From a virus: 24,017 nt of DNA. The notes below the pieces were generated by a model. It searched no databases and was not told the DNA's origin. It worked only from the letters and a program-made list of their open reading frames with translations. Both the position numbers and the translations under genes were made by a program. Shown one piece after another: positions 8,079 to 17,187 of the stretch (within the stretch, counting starts at the first letter, position 1; the number at the start of each line of letters is the position of its first letter). The stretch covers positions 1 to 24,017 of the IMG/VR virus record IMGVR_UViG_3300032293_000890; one strand, 5' to 3'.

Positions 8079-8576
8079 ATGGCAGGTATTCTTACGCTGG
8101 GTCAATGGTTGGGTGGACCGGACGACGTCAAAGTCGAAAGCACATTTCCCAGCACAGTAAAAACTTACGCATACAATTTCGCAAGAAGTGTCAGCGGATG
8201 GGATTTCAAACTAGACTATCAAACTGTAGTAGTCGACACTATTTCTTATGATAGAAACACCGGAGCTCCTAACTTTGCCAACAGTCAAGTTATTGGATAT
8301 TTTCCCGGCGGCACAGTTAGCACAGCTACCTATATCAATGTTGTCAGCACCAGCAGCGGCATTATTAATGTCACTCATCCTGCTGCTCTTTATACTGGCG
8401 CAATCTTACCCGATGCTCGAGCCAACTCACCGCTATTAGTAATGAGTTTCACTTGGAGCGATAACATGGTTCCAGCACAGGTCAATACTCATAGAATGGC
8501 TAAAATTCTAGCATGGGAACCTGAAGTAACTCCAAATAATCCTATTAACAGTGCCGGCTTCGTAAGTTTACTTTAA
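8079..8576 (+). CDS. Structural protein of the fibre block, unknown family
   Basis: 165 residues. I do not recognise a family. The sequence is mostly predicted beta strand, with many V/T/S alternations, no membrane segment and no catalytic motif. The N-terminus reads MAGILTLGQWLGG. TAGGAG lies about 9 bases before the ATG. It is the first gene after the HNH insertion and is followed 12 bases later by a large fibre gene with its own TAAGGAG site. Position suggests a small adsorption-apparatus or neck/fibre connector protein. That role is inferred only from neighbours. Confidence 0.55.
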   Translation: MAGILTLGQWLGGPDDVKVESTFPSTVKTYAYNFARSVSGWDFKLDYQTVVVDTISYDRNTGAPNFANSQVIGYFPGGTVSTATYINVVSTSSGIINVTHPAALYTGAILPDARANSPLLVMSFTWSDNMVPAQVNTHRMAKILAWEPEVTPNNPINSAGFVSLL

Positions 8577-8588
8577 GGAGTTGTTGCT

Positions 8589-11198
8589 ATGACATGGGAA
8601 GTTAATATAACCACAACCGAACAGGTTGTCAATACCACAGTATCTAGTACTAATGTGGTTGTCACGCCACCTACTAATACCAGCTTCAATGTAACTAACA
8701 ATACATTCAATGTAGGGGTTACTAATACCAACACAGTATTTGACATCTACTTTGATGCTGTTCAACTTAGACTATCAGATCTCAACACCTTCTGGCGTGG
8801 CGAATGGGTATCGGGAAATGAATATATTCGCGGTGATATTGTTTCTTACAATTACAGCCTATTCTTTCTTAAAGATTTTGATGTAGACATCACAGCAGTT
8901 TATACCAGCACCATTGCTCCTATGGTTATTTCCACGGGCGTTGAGCAGGATACGGAACACTGGCAAAGACTGGTTTGGCATGAAGCACCATTTGATCACA
9001 TTGATGTGACAAATAATGCCGACATTGGTGGAACATTGAATGTTGTTAACAACACTACCATTGGCGGAACATTAGGTGTTACCAGCACCGCAACTATTGG
9101 TGGTGGATTAATCATCGGTGGTAATGGCACAATTGGCGGATCAGTTATTATTAATGGCCAAACAACCATTAACAACACTGCCACTATCGAAGAATTAATT
9201 CTTCGAAAGCCAATGAGTCAGTTAACCGTTACTAACCTGCTGACCGCAGGCAGTTTAGACATTATTGGTGGAGGTCTTACTGTTAATGGTTCAGGCCTTA
9301 CAGTTAACACAACTGCTACCTTTAATAGATCAAGTGTATTCAACAGCACCTCAACGTTTAACAACAAGGTCAATGTTAATGGCAGTGTCAATGTCACAAA
9401 TAGTTTAACCGTTGTTGATTTATTTGCTGACACAATTCAAATTGGCGGTTCGTCATCGGGTAAGCAACTTTACATCAAAGGCAACACATTACTTGATGGC
9501 CAATTAGATGTTACCGGACGTGTTAACTTTTTTAACACAGTTACCCTATCTAGCACATCGACATTAAGTGTCAATGGCATCGCTAACTTTAACAATCTTA
9601 GAGTTAACGGAACGTTAGACGTTTACAATACCGCAACATTCCACAATACCAATACTTTTGTTAAGAACATATTTGTTGATAATAATCTAGTTGCTGGTGA
9701 TGTTTATTATCCAACCGATAAAGGATTAAACACACAGTTCTTAATGACCGACGGTATCGGCAATGCTTCTTGGCAATATCTAGGCGTTGGAACTGTTTGG
9801 ACACTTTTCACTGATCTTACTACTCGTGGTTATAGTATTAAGAGCGGCATAACAGACAGCATTCAAAACGACCTAGCCATATTCACTGGTGGCGATCCCG
9901 ATGATCAATCAGAAAGTCCTAGTGATGCTAAGAGTCGATTAGTTCTAGGTGGAACTGGTAATATTGATTTACGTAGCGCCGGCACCGGAACCGTAACTAT
10001 AACCGCAAATGAAATTCGCAATAACGCAACGTTGGTTACTCTAGGTAATTTTAATGCGTCAGGAAACGGACTTGTTAATGAAACACTAAGTATTAAAAGA
10101 GTAAGCAAGATCGGAGCCGATCCAATTGAATTCTTAGATTCAGTAGACTTTGTAAGTCCAGTTGAATTTCAAAATTACGCAACTTTTCTTTATCCTACTT
10201 ATTTTAGAAATAATATACTTTTAGCTGAATCAAACCTATACATTCAATTCTCTGATGGAACTAAGCAATATACAGCAGCCACAGGTAGCGGTGGTGGCGG
10301 CGGCGTCACTATTGAAAATGAAGGCACCGTAGTCCTCACTACTGCTTCTGTTCTTAATTTTGTTGGCGCTGGAGTCAATGCTTCCAGTCCTAGTGCCGGT
10401 CGAGTCACGATAGAAGTTACTACTGGAACACAGGGTATTCAAGGTCCACAAGGTCCTAAAGGTGACACCGGCAATACTGGAGCATCTGGCGAAGGCAACA
10501 TTAACATGACCATGGATGGTCGTACTAATGGTTGGACTGTCTATAGTGCTTCAGGTAATACCAGCACATTCTTAAAACTCTATTCTAGTGGAATTTACGA
10601 TTTTGCCGAACTGTCAGGTGGCAAAGATGTTAGATTACTCAACGGAGTAAACAATTTTAGCATGGTGACTACCAATTCGTTGGCCACTACTGGTATTACA
10701 TCTTACGCTGGTGGCTTTACTGACATCAACAGTAGAAACGAAACGAAGATCAGCGGAAATCCTGTTACATTATTCTCTACTTCTACAATTAGTCTAGAAG
10801 CTAACACAATTAGACTAACAGCACCTAACCTCTTTATTGGGACAGGAACTGATATTATTTTACCAAGCGACCCTGTTAAGATTGGTGTTAGTAATGCTAC
10901 CAGTAATTTATGGGTTGAACGAATTTATAACAGAAGTGGTGATGGTCCTCCATTATTCCCAAGTGGTATTAGATTCGCAGATGGTACTGTTCAATTCACG
11001 GCATTTGAACCTGACAGTGGTGAATTGCCTCCACTAATTAATAACATAGGAACTGTTGTTACCGCTAGCGCAGAAAACTTCGATGCCGTAGACGCAACAC
11101 CCGCATATTTTGATGCCATTGTGGCATTGGATACGCAACACGTTTGGGTTTATACCGCATTAGGCCCAATTGATGGCTGGTTTGATGCCAGTGCTTAA
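8589..11198 (+). CDS. Large tail fibre with beta-repeats and a collagen-like tract
   Basis: 869 residues. The first 70 are Thr/Asn/Val-rich. Residues about 145-200 carry repeats of TIGGTL, TIGGGL, TIGGSV type, each a short strand and turn, and V-N-G-x-x-x-V/F-N repeats continue to about residue 370, as in trimeric beta-helical fibres. Two F-x-DGT-x-Q-x-TA motifs follow (about residues 553-565 and 797-808); this motif recurs in the next fibres. A collagen-like run of G-x-y triplets (10434-10490, GIQGPQGPKGDTG) precedes a second beta region. The C-terminus ends HVWVYTALGPIDGWFDA. TAAGGAG is the ribosome binding site. Likely a receptor-contacting or structural fibre. Confidence 0.8.
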   Translation: MTWEVNITTTEQVVNTTVSSTNVVVTPPTNTSFNVTNNTFNVGVTNTNTVFDIYFDAVQLRLSDLNTFWRGEWVSGNEYIRGDIVSYNYSLFFLKDFDVDITAVYTSTIAPMVISTGVEQDTEHWQRLVWHEAPFDHIDVTNNADIGGTLNVVNNTTIGGTLGVTSTATIGGGLIIGGNGTIGGSVIINGQTTINNTATIEELILRKPMSQLTVTNLLTAGSLDIIGGGLTVNGSGLTVNTTATFNRSSVFNSTSTFNNKVNVNGSVNVTNSLTVVDLFADTIQIGGSSSGKQLYIKGNTLLDGQLDVTGRVNFFNTVTLSSTSTLSVNGIANFNNLRVNGTLDVYNTATFHNTNTFVKNIFVDNNLVAGDVYYPTDKGLNTQFLMTDGIGNASWQYLGVGTVWTLFTDLTTRGYSIKSGITDSIQNDLAIFTGGDPDDQSESPSDAKSRLVLGGTGNIDLRSAGTGTVTITANEIRNNATLVTLGNFNASGNGLVNETLSIKRVSKIGADPIEFLDSVDFVSPVEFQNYATFLYPTYFRNNILLAESNLYIQFSDGTKQYTAATGSGGGGGVTIENEGTVVLTTASVLNFVGAGVNASSPSAGRVTIEVTTGTQGIQGPQGPKGDTGNTGASGEGNINMTMDGRTNGWTVYSASGNTSTFLKLYSSGIYDFAELSGGKDVRLLNGVNNFSMVTTNSLATTGITSYAGGFTDINSRNETKISGNPVTLFSTSTISLEANTIRLTAPNLFIGTGTDIILPSDPVKIGVSNATSNLWVERIYNRSGDGPPLFPSGIRFADGTVQFTAFEPDSGELPPLINNIGTVVTASAENFDAVDATPAYFDAIVALDTQHVWVYTALGPIDGWFDASA
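10434..10490 (+). repeat. Collagen-like G-x-y tract in fibre
   Basis: About 19 codons in which Gly recurs every third residue (GIQ GPQ GPK GDT GNT GAS G). Short collagen-like trimers act as stiff connectors in phage fibres. Confidence 0.75.
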
Positions 11199-11208
11199 AG
11201 GATAAGAT

Positions 11209-11448
11209 ATGCCAACAACATCAACATACGCAATTAGCTGGGATAACCCAATATTCAACGGATACCAACCGCCACAGATTAGACGCGGTAGTCGTGAACA
11301 ATTAGAACAATACATTGCCAATACTGGTGAATTAGTTTATTCAACATCAACACAACAATTGTTTATTGGAGATAATACAACTCCTGGTGGAATTTTAATC
11401 ACAGGCGGGGGCGAAGGCAATTATGATTTCGGACCAATCATTGGTTAA
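11209..11448 (+). CDS. Stand-alone fibre N-domain protein (Mtd_N-like)
   Basis: 79 residues: PQIRRGSREQLEQYI, then TGELVYSTSTQQLFIGDNTTPGG. This is the RRG...GE-x-x-x-x-T-x-x-x-L-x-x-GD pattern of the N-terminal domain of the phage major tropism determinant (Mtd_N) and similar fibre proteins. The neighbouring 505-residue gene starts with the same module (QFRRG, then GEPIWTTDTNKLYVGDGVTPGG), so the two look like tandem duplicates, this one kept as the bare domain. It has its own AAAGGA site. It may be a short capping subunit or the remnant of a longer fibre gene. Confidence 0.65.
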   Translation: MPTTSTYAISWDNPIFNGYQPPQIRRGSREQLEQYIANTGELVYSTSTQQLFIGDNTTPGGILITGGGEGNYDFGPIIG

Positions 11449-11480
11449 CCAGCGGCTATTGGACATTAAAGGATAAAAAG

Positions 11481-12998
11481 ATGAGTTTACAATTTAGACG
11501 CGGCCCACTTGCCGATTTAGCAACAATAACGCCACTAGCAGGCGAACCAATTTGGACCACAGACACCAATAAACTCTATGTGGGTGATGGTGTTACTCCT
11601 GGTGGCATTATAGTATCCAGCACCGCCACCGGTGTCGCATATAATCAAAGTCTGAATACTACTGATTACGTAAAATTTAGCCGTGTTACTCTTTTACCGG
11701 ACCAAAGTGGATGGGGAAGGCTTTATACTCCACGAGGATATATTTCTACCGCTACTACTAGCAATCTGGGCTTTGAACCTAGTGGACAAATAAGACTTGA
11801 TGCCTATACAGATGTTGGCAATACTGAAGAAAGATCCATATTAGAACTTAGTAACGGACAATTTCGTATTTCAACTATAAGCAAAGTTGGCGGCATTCAG
11901 AAACTCTGGATTTATGATAAGGATGGAATAAAGTTTCCGGATAATACAGTTCAAACTACTGCCTTCACTGGCACCGCTAGTAATCCATTTGATCAAACTT
12001 TAAACACAACCAGCACAGTGGCGTTTGCCAACGCAACCATTACTAATACACTTTACATTGGAACTGATACCACCAATACAATAGGTATGATTGGTGATAC
12101 ATTTGTTATTGCCAGCACATACCCTGGTGGTTTATCTTTAGATGCTGGCACAAGCGAATTACTGCTAGCTGCGTCAAATGGTATTAGGCTACAAGCACCA
12201 CTTAGAAGTACTTCTAGTAATCCTATTACTTTTGATCCAGGTAATGGATCCGTTGAACCAACCTTTGATGCTGCCGCAGATTTAGGTCGTACTTCAAAGA
12301 CTTGGAGGAATTTATATCTAGTCAATACTGGAACAGTATTCTTCGGAACCAATACCGTGGCCGTTAGTTCAACTGGCACACTGTTGGTCAATGGAAGTGA
12401 AGTATCAGGTAGTGGGACTGGTGATATTACATTTGAGGGTGTTAAGATACAAGGTGCTGGCTCAGCAGGTGAGTCGGGTTATTCTACCATTGAACTAGTT
12501 CCAGACACTGACTTATACGCAATTTCTACATCATCAGGAGCATTTGGTAATAGTGGTGGACAATATTTGATTATTGACCCAACAAGTCCTCAACACATAC
12601 ATATCCGAGCAGGTGGACCAATTGACCAAGCACCAGCGCAGTTAATTCTAGGTGGTGAGAAAGCCAACGTAACTGTGCGTGATCAAGATAATAGTTATAT
12701 AGAAAAACATTATGTAACAATTAACACAGAATCAACCGCTAGCACACACTACAGTTGGATATTTGGTGATGATGGAAGTTTAACATTCCCAGATAGCAGT
12801 ATTCAAACTACCGCAGGCGGAACATCTGTTTACGAACGTGGAGGATTGCCAATGGGCACACCAGGTCAAATTATTACCATTAGCGATAGTGGCACAGATG
12901 ATAACTCACCAGCAGGTAATTGGGCACCAGCATATTGGGATGATGACGCAACTGAATGGATCTACATTGGTAATAGTAATTCAGTTACCGCAATTTAA
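11481..12998 (+). CDS. Tail fibre with Mtd_N-like N-terminal domain
   Basis: 505 residues. Residues 1-50 form the Mtd_N-like module with RRG, GEPIWTTDTNKL and GDGVTPGG. The body is beta-rich with TLNTTS and VNGS repeats. Two copies of the F-PD-x-x-x-Q-TTA motif occur (about residues 152-162 and 436-446), followed by a linker and a C-terminal segment with NWAPAYWDDDATEWIYIG. No template repeat or reverse transcriptase of a diversity-generating system is in the window, so I do not call it a variable tropism protein. It has an AAAGGA ribosome binding site and lies 32 bases after its short paralogue. Confidence 0.72.
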   Translation: MSLQFRRGPLADLATITPLAGEPIWTTDTNKLYVGDGVTPGGIIVSSTATGVAYNQSLNTTDYVKFSRVTLLPDQSGWGRLYTPRGYISTATTSNLGFEPSGQIRLDAYTDVGNTEERSILELSNGQFRISTISKVGGIQKLWIYDKDGIKFPDNTVQTTAFTGTASNPFDQTLNTTSTVAFANATITNTLYIGTDTTNTIGMIGDTFVIASTYPGGLSLDAGTSELLLAASNGIRLQAPLRSTSSNPITFDPGNGSVEPTFDAAADLGRTSKTWRNLYLVNTGTVFFGTNTVAVSSTGTLLVNGSEVSGSGTGDITFEGVKIQGAGSAGESGYSTIELVPDTDLYAISTSSGAFGNSGGQYLIIDPTSPQHIHIRAGGPIDQAPAQLILGGEKANVTVRDQDNSYIEKHYVTINTESTASTHYSWIFGDDGSLTFPDSSIQTTAGGTSVYERGGLPMGTPGQIITISDSGTDDNSPAGNWAPAYWDDDATEWIYIGNSNSVTAI

Positions 12999-13021
12999 TT
13001 AAGTGGAATAAGGAAACTTAA

Positions 13022-15775
13022 ATGACAACAAATAGCAATTTTAGAGTAAAGAACGGACTGGAGGTCACAGATCAGGCCGTTATTGATGGCATCACGCTAT
13101 CTAATAGTAGTGGGACATTTGCCGCACAGATCATTACTGCTGAATCAACCAGCACCATAGTTAACAGCAGCACCATAGCATTGATCACAGACATTGGAGG
13201 ACTTGGTGTCGTTGATGCTATGACTAGTTACAATGGTGATACACCTAGTGTTAGTGGAAGCCCAACATACAGCACAGCACAGACCAAGTTTGATGACTAC
13301 AGTTGGAATAACGAAAGCAACACTAACAACTACATAGAAGCCTTCTCCGGTGGCGGATATAATTTTAGTTCAATGGGTTCTGCTAGTAACTGGACTATTG
13401 ACATGTGGATCTACACCAAGAGCGGTGCCAGTAGTTCAGGCAATCAAAAGTTAATTAACGGCAGCGGTTTTGGTGACGGACCCAGCAATATCTGGTTTGG
13501 TGTTGACAATTCAGTCCCATTATCAGGCACACTAAGGGTAGGTAATGGTGGACCCGACGCTAGTGGACCAAGTATGCCCGGAACTGAAGCATGGCACCAT
13601 GTAGGTATAATGCGTAAAGCAGGCGTGCTCTACTTCTTACTTAATGGCACAACCACAGCAGTTTCGGGTAATCCTACTTTAAACTTTGGCAATGGATTAG
13701 AATTCTTAGGTGGTAGTGGTAGTGGTAGTAATTTCGGTCTAGGTTTTGCTAGCCGTATTCGTGTAGCACCAGCTACTGCTTTGTTTGCTGTGGGCACTTA
13801 TCAATTACCAGTTGAAAGTGATTATAATCCAGCTGGCGGCATTAGTGTTACTACACCAGCATCAACTACAAATGCTCTAGACTATAACAGTTTAGCCAAC
13901 AAACCAACTATTCCATCATTTAATCAAACATTAAATACCGGTGACACTGTTACCTTTGCCCGAGTAGATGCTGGCAAGTTAAATGCCACTTCTAATGGCC
14001 TGGCCACACGTTTCATTGGCAGTTATGCCAACAACAGCGGCGGTGGCTCAGCTACTAACGGAGTATACTTAGATTTAGACAGCGAAGTGTTAGGCCTCAA
14101 TGCTAACACTACAGAATTTTGGTCAAACAGTCACGGCGCACAAAATGCTAGAATTGACAGTAATGGTATAAAAATTAATAGAGGTCGACTAGAATTTGCT
14201 GATGGCAGTCAATTGGTCAGTGCCACAACACAGACTAACTTTGCTGTTACAAATAAACTTACAGTAGCAGGCATTGCCCTAGAAGGCGCAAATACTTCTA
14301 CCCTAAAATTAAGTTATACTTCTGGAATTGCTGCCATTGACACATTTGCTGCTGATGTTGAAGTATTGGCCAGAGGCACAGTTCTAGATGATGAGAGTAC
14401 TAACAACTTCACGATCACAGCCGCAGGCAGTGCGGTAGCTGGTTCAACAGGCGAAACTAATTTAGAAGCAGGCAGTTTCTACTCACCGGGCACCAGCAGT
14501 GATTATATCACTATTGCTGGATTTGCTACTAATAATCTTACTGATCCATTTACTATTGACTTTTGGGTCTACACAGATGCCGATGCCACTAGTGGTGTTA
14601 AAACAATAGCAGGTCAATGGGGGTATGCTTGGTTAATTCAAGGTGGCAATAGTAATAACACATATTCAGTTATTTTGAATGGCGGTTCTCATGTTTTAAC
14701 ATTTGATCTAACTCCAGCACAATGGAATCACATTGCCGTTGTTAGAAATGGCGGAACTGTTAAAGTTTATGTTGACGGAGTAGAAGAAGATAGTGATAGT
14801 ATCTCGGGTTCGACCTTAAATTCGGGTCCGGGCAATATTACTTTATTTCTTAATGATGATGGCAATCAACAACCATTCCCAGGTTACATTCAAGACTTCC
14901 GCATAACTTCGGCAGCTCGATACACCGGCACATTTACTCCACCGGCAACAGCCAGTGCTTACAATCTTGGATCAATAGCGGTTAACACTGCCAGCATCCG
15001 AGTTGCTAGCCTTGAGTTTGCTGATGGTACTTCTGTCAGCACTGCTAACGGATTAAGCGGATATTCAGGTATCAGTGGATACTCAGGTGTTGTAGGAGCC
15101 AGTGGTTACAGTGGCTATTCAGGTGTTGTGGGAGCTGAAGGACCACAAGGCTTCCAAGGTGTAAGTGGCTATTCAGGCGTTGTGGGAGCTAGTGGTTACA
15201 GTGGATACTCAGGTGCTGTAGGCGAAACTGGCTCACGTGGTGGTGATGGCGAAACTGGAGCCAGTGGTTACAGTGGCTATTCAGGTGCTGTTGGAACTAG
15301 TGGCTATTCAGGTGTTGCTGGAGCAACTGGTGAAACTGGCGCCAGTGGATACTCAGGCGCTGTGGGAACTAGTGGTTATAGTGGATACAGTGGCCCAGGT
15401 GCTAACCAATCCTTAAACACTAGTGACAGTGTTACCTTTGCCAACATTGATCTTAAGAAGTTTGATGAACAGGTCTACAACTGGGGAACAGTATCCACAG
15501 GCACAGTATGGATTGATGTTAACTCAGGAACCATTCACAGAATGACATTAGGTGGCAACATTACCATGAACGCATTCACTGGCACAGTGGTAACCGGAAC
15601 GTCAGTTACCGTAGTGCTTAAACAAGATGCCACTGGTTCAAGAACATTGACCAGCACAATGAAGTTCGCAGGTGGTAGCAAGACACTCAGCACAGCCGGA
15701 ACTACTACTGACGTGATCAGTGTGTTCTATGATGGTGTAGATTATCTAGCAGCATTGACCAAAGGATTTGTATAA
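13022..15775 (+). CDS. Giant tail fibre with two LamG-like lectin domains and a GYSG collagen-like tract
   Basis: 917 residues. Two concanavalin/LamG-like folds are recognisable: about 80-270 (WTIDMWIYT, HHVGIMRKAG, YFLLNGT) and about 450-645 (FTIDFWVYT, WNHIAVVRNGGTVKVYVDG, IQDFRITSAARYTGTFTPP). Between and after them are F/L-E-FADG-x-x-x-S motifs. Residues about 679-793 are collagen-like with repeated SGYSG units. The C-terminal 120 residues are a beta domain beginning NQSLNTSDSVTFANI and ending DGVDYLAALTKGFV. LamG domains bind sugars or proteins, so this is a good candidate for the host-binding fibre. Its stop overlaps the next start (TAATG), linking it to a third LamG protein. Confidence 0.82.
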   Translation: MTTNSNFRVKNGLEVTDQAVIDGITLSNSSGTFAAQIITAESTSTIVNSSTIALITDIGGLGVVDAMTSYNGDTPSVSGSPTYSTAQTKFDDYSWNNESNTNNYIEAFSGGGYNFSSMGSASNWTIDMWIYTKSGASSSGNQKLINGSGFGDGPSNIWFGVDNSVPLSGTLRVGNGGPDASGPSMPGTEAWHHVGIMRKAGVLYFLLNGTTTAVSGNPTLNFGNGLEFLGGSGSGSNFGLGFASRIRVAPATALFAVGTYQLPVESDYNPAGGISVTTPASTTNALDYNSLANKPTIPSFNQTLNTGDTVTFARVDAGKLNATSNGLATRFIGSYANNSGGGSATNGVYLDLDSEVLGLNANTTEFWSNSHGAQNARIDSNGIKINRGRLEFADGSQLVSATTQTNFAVTNKLTVAGIALEGANTSTLKLSYTSGIAAIDTFAADVEVLARGTVLDDESTNNFTITAAGSAVAGSTGETNLEAGSFYSPGTSSDYITIAGFATNNLTDPFTIDFWVYTDADATSGVKTIAGQWGYAWLIQGGNSNNTYSVILNGGSHVLTFDLTPAQWNHIAVVRNGGTVKVYVDGVEEDSDSISGSTLNSGPGNITLFLNDDGNQQPFPGYIQDFRITSAARYTGTFTPPATASAYNLGSIAVNTASIRVASLEFADGTSVSTANGLSGYSGISGYSGVVGASGYSGYSGVVGAEGPQGFQGVSGYSGVVGASGYSGYSGAVGETGSRGGDGETGASGYSGYSGAVGTSGYSGVAGATGETGASGYSGAVGTSGYSGYSGPGANQSLNTSDSVTFANIDLKKFDEQVYNWGTVSTGTVWIDVNSGTIHRMTLGGNITMNAFTGTVVTGTSVTVVLKQDATGSRTLTSTMKFAGGSKTLSTAGTTTDVISVFYDGVDYLAALTKGFV
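15056..15400 (+). repeat. Collagen-like tract with SGYSG units, tandem DNA repeat
   Basis: About 115 codons with Gly at nearly every third position. The units SGYSG, GYSGYSG and GVVGA/GAVGE recur in several near-identical 30-40 base blocks, for example AGTGGTTACAGTGGCTATTC. Tyr in the X position is unusual for collagen. Tandem DNA identity makes length changes by recombination plausible. Confidence 0.8.
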
Positions 15776-16479
15776 TGTTCGCAGCAAGAGGTAACTTTAT
15801 TGCCAAATCTTCTGGTAGCAATGACCCTTATTTCGATAATGTGGTCTTGCTACTTAAAGGTGAAAGCACTGCTGACAGTAGTAATAGTAATTTTACAATG
15901 ACTGCCAGCAGTGGCGATGCCAGTGTCAGCACCGCACAGAAAAAGTTTGGCTCAAGTAGTCTTAATTTTATCAATCGTGGTCGTTATACTGTCAACAGCA
16001 GCCAAAGTAACACTGCCTTTAACTTTGGCACAGGTGCTTACACCATTGATTTCTGGATTAATATCACTGCCAAAGCCGATGGTAACGTGGTTGTAGGTAT
16101 GGGCAACTGGACCAAGACTAACGGCAATCGTTGGTTTATAAGCTATAACATCAGTAATGAATGGAAAATTCTAAGAGAAGGCAATGCGTCTGCGTTCCCT
16201 GGAAGCGGAGCCACTACCTTAAACACCAATACTTGGTATCATATTGCCTACTGTCGTTCTGGATCAACATTAAGAGTCTTTAGAGATGGTGCCCTTATTT
16301 GGACTGTGCCTGCTACTGATAACATAAGTTATCCATATACCAATTATCCATTGACAGTGGGAAATGATTATAACGGAACAACCTTTAACAACAGTCATTA
16401 CATTGACCATATGCGTATTACTAAAGGCGTGGCAAGATATACTGCCGCATTTACACCACCAACGGAGAATGACTACTAA
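15775..16479 (+). CDS. LamG/concanavalin-like lectin protein of the fibre block
   Basis: 234 residues forming a single LamG-like domain: KFGSSSLNF, then YTIDFWINI, NTWYHIAYCRSGSTLRVFRDG and YIDHMRITKGVARYTAAFTPP. These correspond block by block to both lectin domains of the preceding 917-residue fibre. No signal peptide or membrane segment is seen. Overlap with the upstream stop (TAATG) suggests coupled synthesis in a fixed ratio with that fibre. A likely role is an outer receptor-binding subunit or fibre tip; sugar binding is inferred from the fold. Confidence 0.8.
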   Translation: MFAARGNFIAKSSGSNDPYFDNVVLLLKGESTADSSNSNFTMTASSGDASVSTAQKKFGSSSLNFINRGRYTVNSSQSNTAFNFGTGAYTIDFWINITAKADGNVVVGMGNWTKTNGNRWFISYNISNEWKILREGNASAFPGSGATTLNTNTWYHIAYCRSGSTLRVFRDGALIWTVPATDNISYPYTNYPLTVGNDYNGTTFNNSHYIDHMRITKGVARYTAAFTPPTENDY

Positions 16480-16658
16480 TGGAACGCTTTATAGAAGGGT
16501 ATGTTTGCCTAACCCAAGAAGAAATGGCAGATAAAAACATTACTGTAGATGATCTAACGTCTGGTGAATGGTGTGTAGGAACAGATGACCATTATTGGTT
16601 TTCTCCACAAGCATCCACAGTGGTAAGACTAACAGAACAGGGCGTCAATTTTGTATGA
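16479..16658 (+). CDS. Small protein after the lectin gene, unknown
   Basis: 59 residues from an ATG that overlaps the lectin stop (TAATG at 16477-16481), the coupling pattern used repeatedly in this operon. The product reads MERFIEGYVCLTQEEMADK and ends TVVRLTEQGVNFV. It is acidic, with no membrane segment and two cysteines (C10, C32). No family is recognised. It ends 17 bases before the internal ATG of the next gene, so the start of that gene may be set by reinitiation. Being under 60 codons, it is easy to miss. Confidence 0.6.
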   Translation: MERFIEGYVCLTQEEMADKNITVDDLTSGEWCVGTDDHYWFSPQASTVVRLTEQGVNFV

Positions 16659-16917
16659 ATGGCGTAAATGGGAAATGAATCCAATACCAACTATTGATGC
16701 CGAAAGCCTAAGCCTAGCAACACACGTTGAACTGTGTAGTGCTAGGTATAGTCAGCTGGACTCTAGACTAGGCAATCTAGAGTCAAAAATTGACAAAATT
16801 GATCAGAAAGTAGATGATTTCCGCACTGAAATGAAGAAAACACTGATCATTACAGCCGGCACAATCATCACCACTGTCATTACTACTCTAGGTGTAGTTT
16901 TAGTCAAATTACTTTGA
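16651..16917 (+). CDS. Coiled-coil protein with C-terminal membrane anchor (holin or XhlA-like candidate)
   Basis: 88 residues from TTG 16651, or 80 from ATG 16675, which I prefer (MNPIPTIDAES). Residues about 40-60 are heptad-like (LDSRLGNLESKIDKIDQKV), followed by one hydrophobic span, TLIITAGTIITTVITTLGVVLVKLL, here split as TLIITAGTIITTV and ITTLGVVLVKLL. A short coiled coil plus a C-terminal membrane segment is the layout of haemolysin XhlA-like and other phage holin-associated proteins. No endolysin is seen nearby, so a lysis role is only a candidate. Confidence 0.55.
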   Translation: MYEWRKWEMNPIPTIDAESLSLATHVELCSARYSQLDSRLGNLESKIDKIDQKVDDFRTEMKKTLIITAGTIITTVITTLGVVLVKLL

Positions 16918-16946
16918 TTTTTTCTTTGAGCCCGCTAATTAGTAGC

Positions 16947-17183
16947 ATGGACAGAGAGAAATTCAAAACTATAACCGACAAGCTGATGATGCCGTTTGAT
17001 CCCAGACGGCTAGCAGAACGCAGTCTTCCTATTGAAGAACATTGTGGTGATTGTGATCGTGTGGTCAACGGTCGCACTGTGGAATTTTATGTTCGCGGAT
17101 TTGGAACACATCGTGCCACTTGGATGAAGAAGTGCGTCAATTGTAGCAAAAAAGCACCAATATCTTCCTTCCCCGATAAATAA
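16947..17183 (+). CDS. Small zinc-ribbon protein, unknown role
   Basis: 78 residues from ATG 16947. A TTG at 16914 would add 11 hydrophobic residues and overlap the previous stop; neither start has a convincing ribosome binding site. Two CxxC pairs (C33/C36 as CGDC, C63/C66 as CVNC) separated by 26 residues form a likely zinc ribbon. The segment before the second pair is YVRGFGTHRATWMKKC. Such small zinc proteins in phages can bind nucleic acid or host RNA polymerase, but there is no direct sign here. Its stop codon overlaps the TAAATA motif that may start the following non-coding RNA. Confidence 0.6.
   Translation: MDREKFKTITDKLMMPFDPRRLAERSLPIEEHCGDCDRVVNGRTVEFYVRGFGTHRATWMKKCVNCSKKAPISSFPDK
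17175..17182 (+). promoter_or_regulatory. TAAATA motif, copy 2 (GATAAATA)
   Basis: With T4-late spacing (-13 to -6) the start would be G17188, the first base of the 8-bp helix that opens the candidate RNA described next. Confidence 0.4.
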
Positions 17184-17187
17184 ATCT

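Noticed and set aside
8996-9433. Minus-strand open frames of 60-150 codons across the tape measure and fibre genes, for example 1895-2341, 8996-9184 and 9218-9433.
   Set aside because: They mirror real + strand genes, have low-complexity sequence of reversed Thr/Val codons, and lack ribosome sites.
11209-12998. Diversity-generating retroelement, because of Mtd_N-like fibre domains.
   Set aside because: No reverse transcriptase, no Avd-like gene and no template/variable repeat pair are visible in the window.
15056-15400. Regular DNA repeats that might be a CRISPR array.
   Set aside because: They lie in frame inside a fibre gene, encode collagen-like triplets, and have no unique spacers.
16651-16917. 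Small outer or inner spanin pair formed by the coiled-coil membrane protein and its neighbours.
   Set aside because: The membrane segment is C-terminal, while inner spanins have it at the N-terminus, and the only lipoprotein is 4 kb away and not proline-rich.
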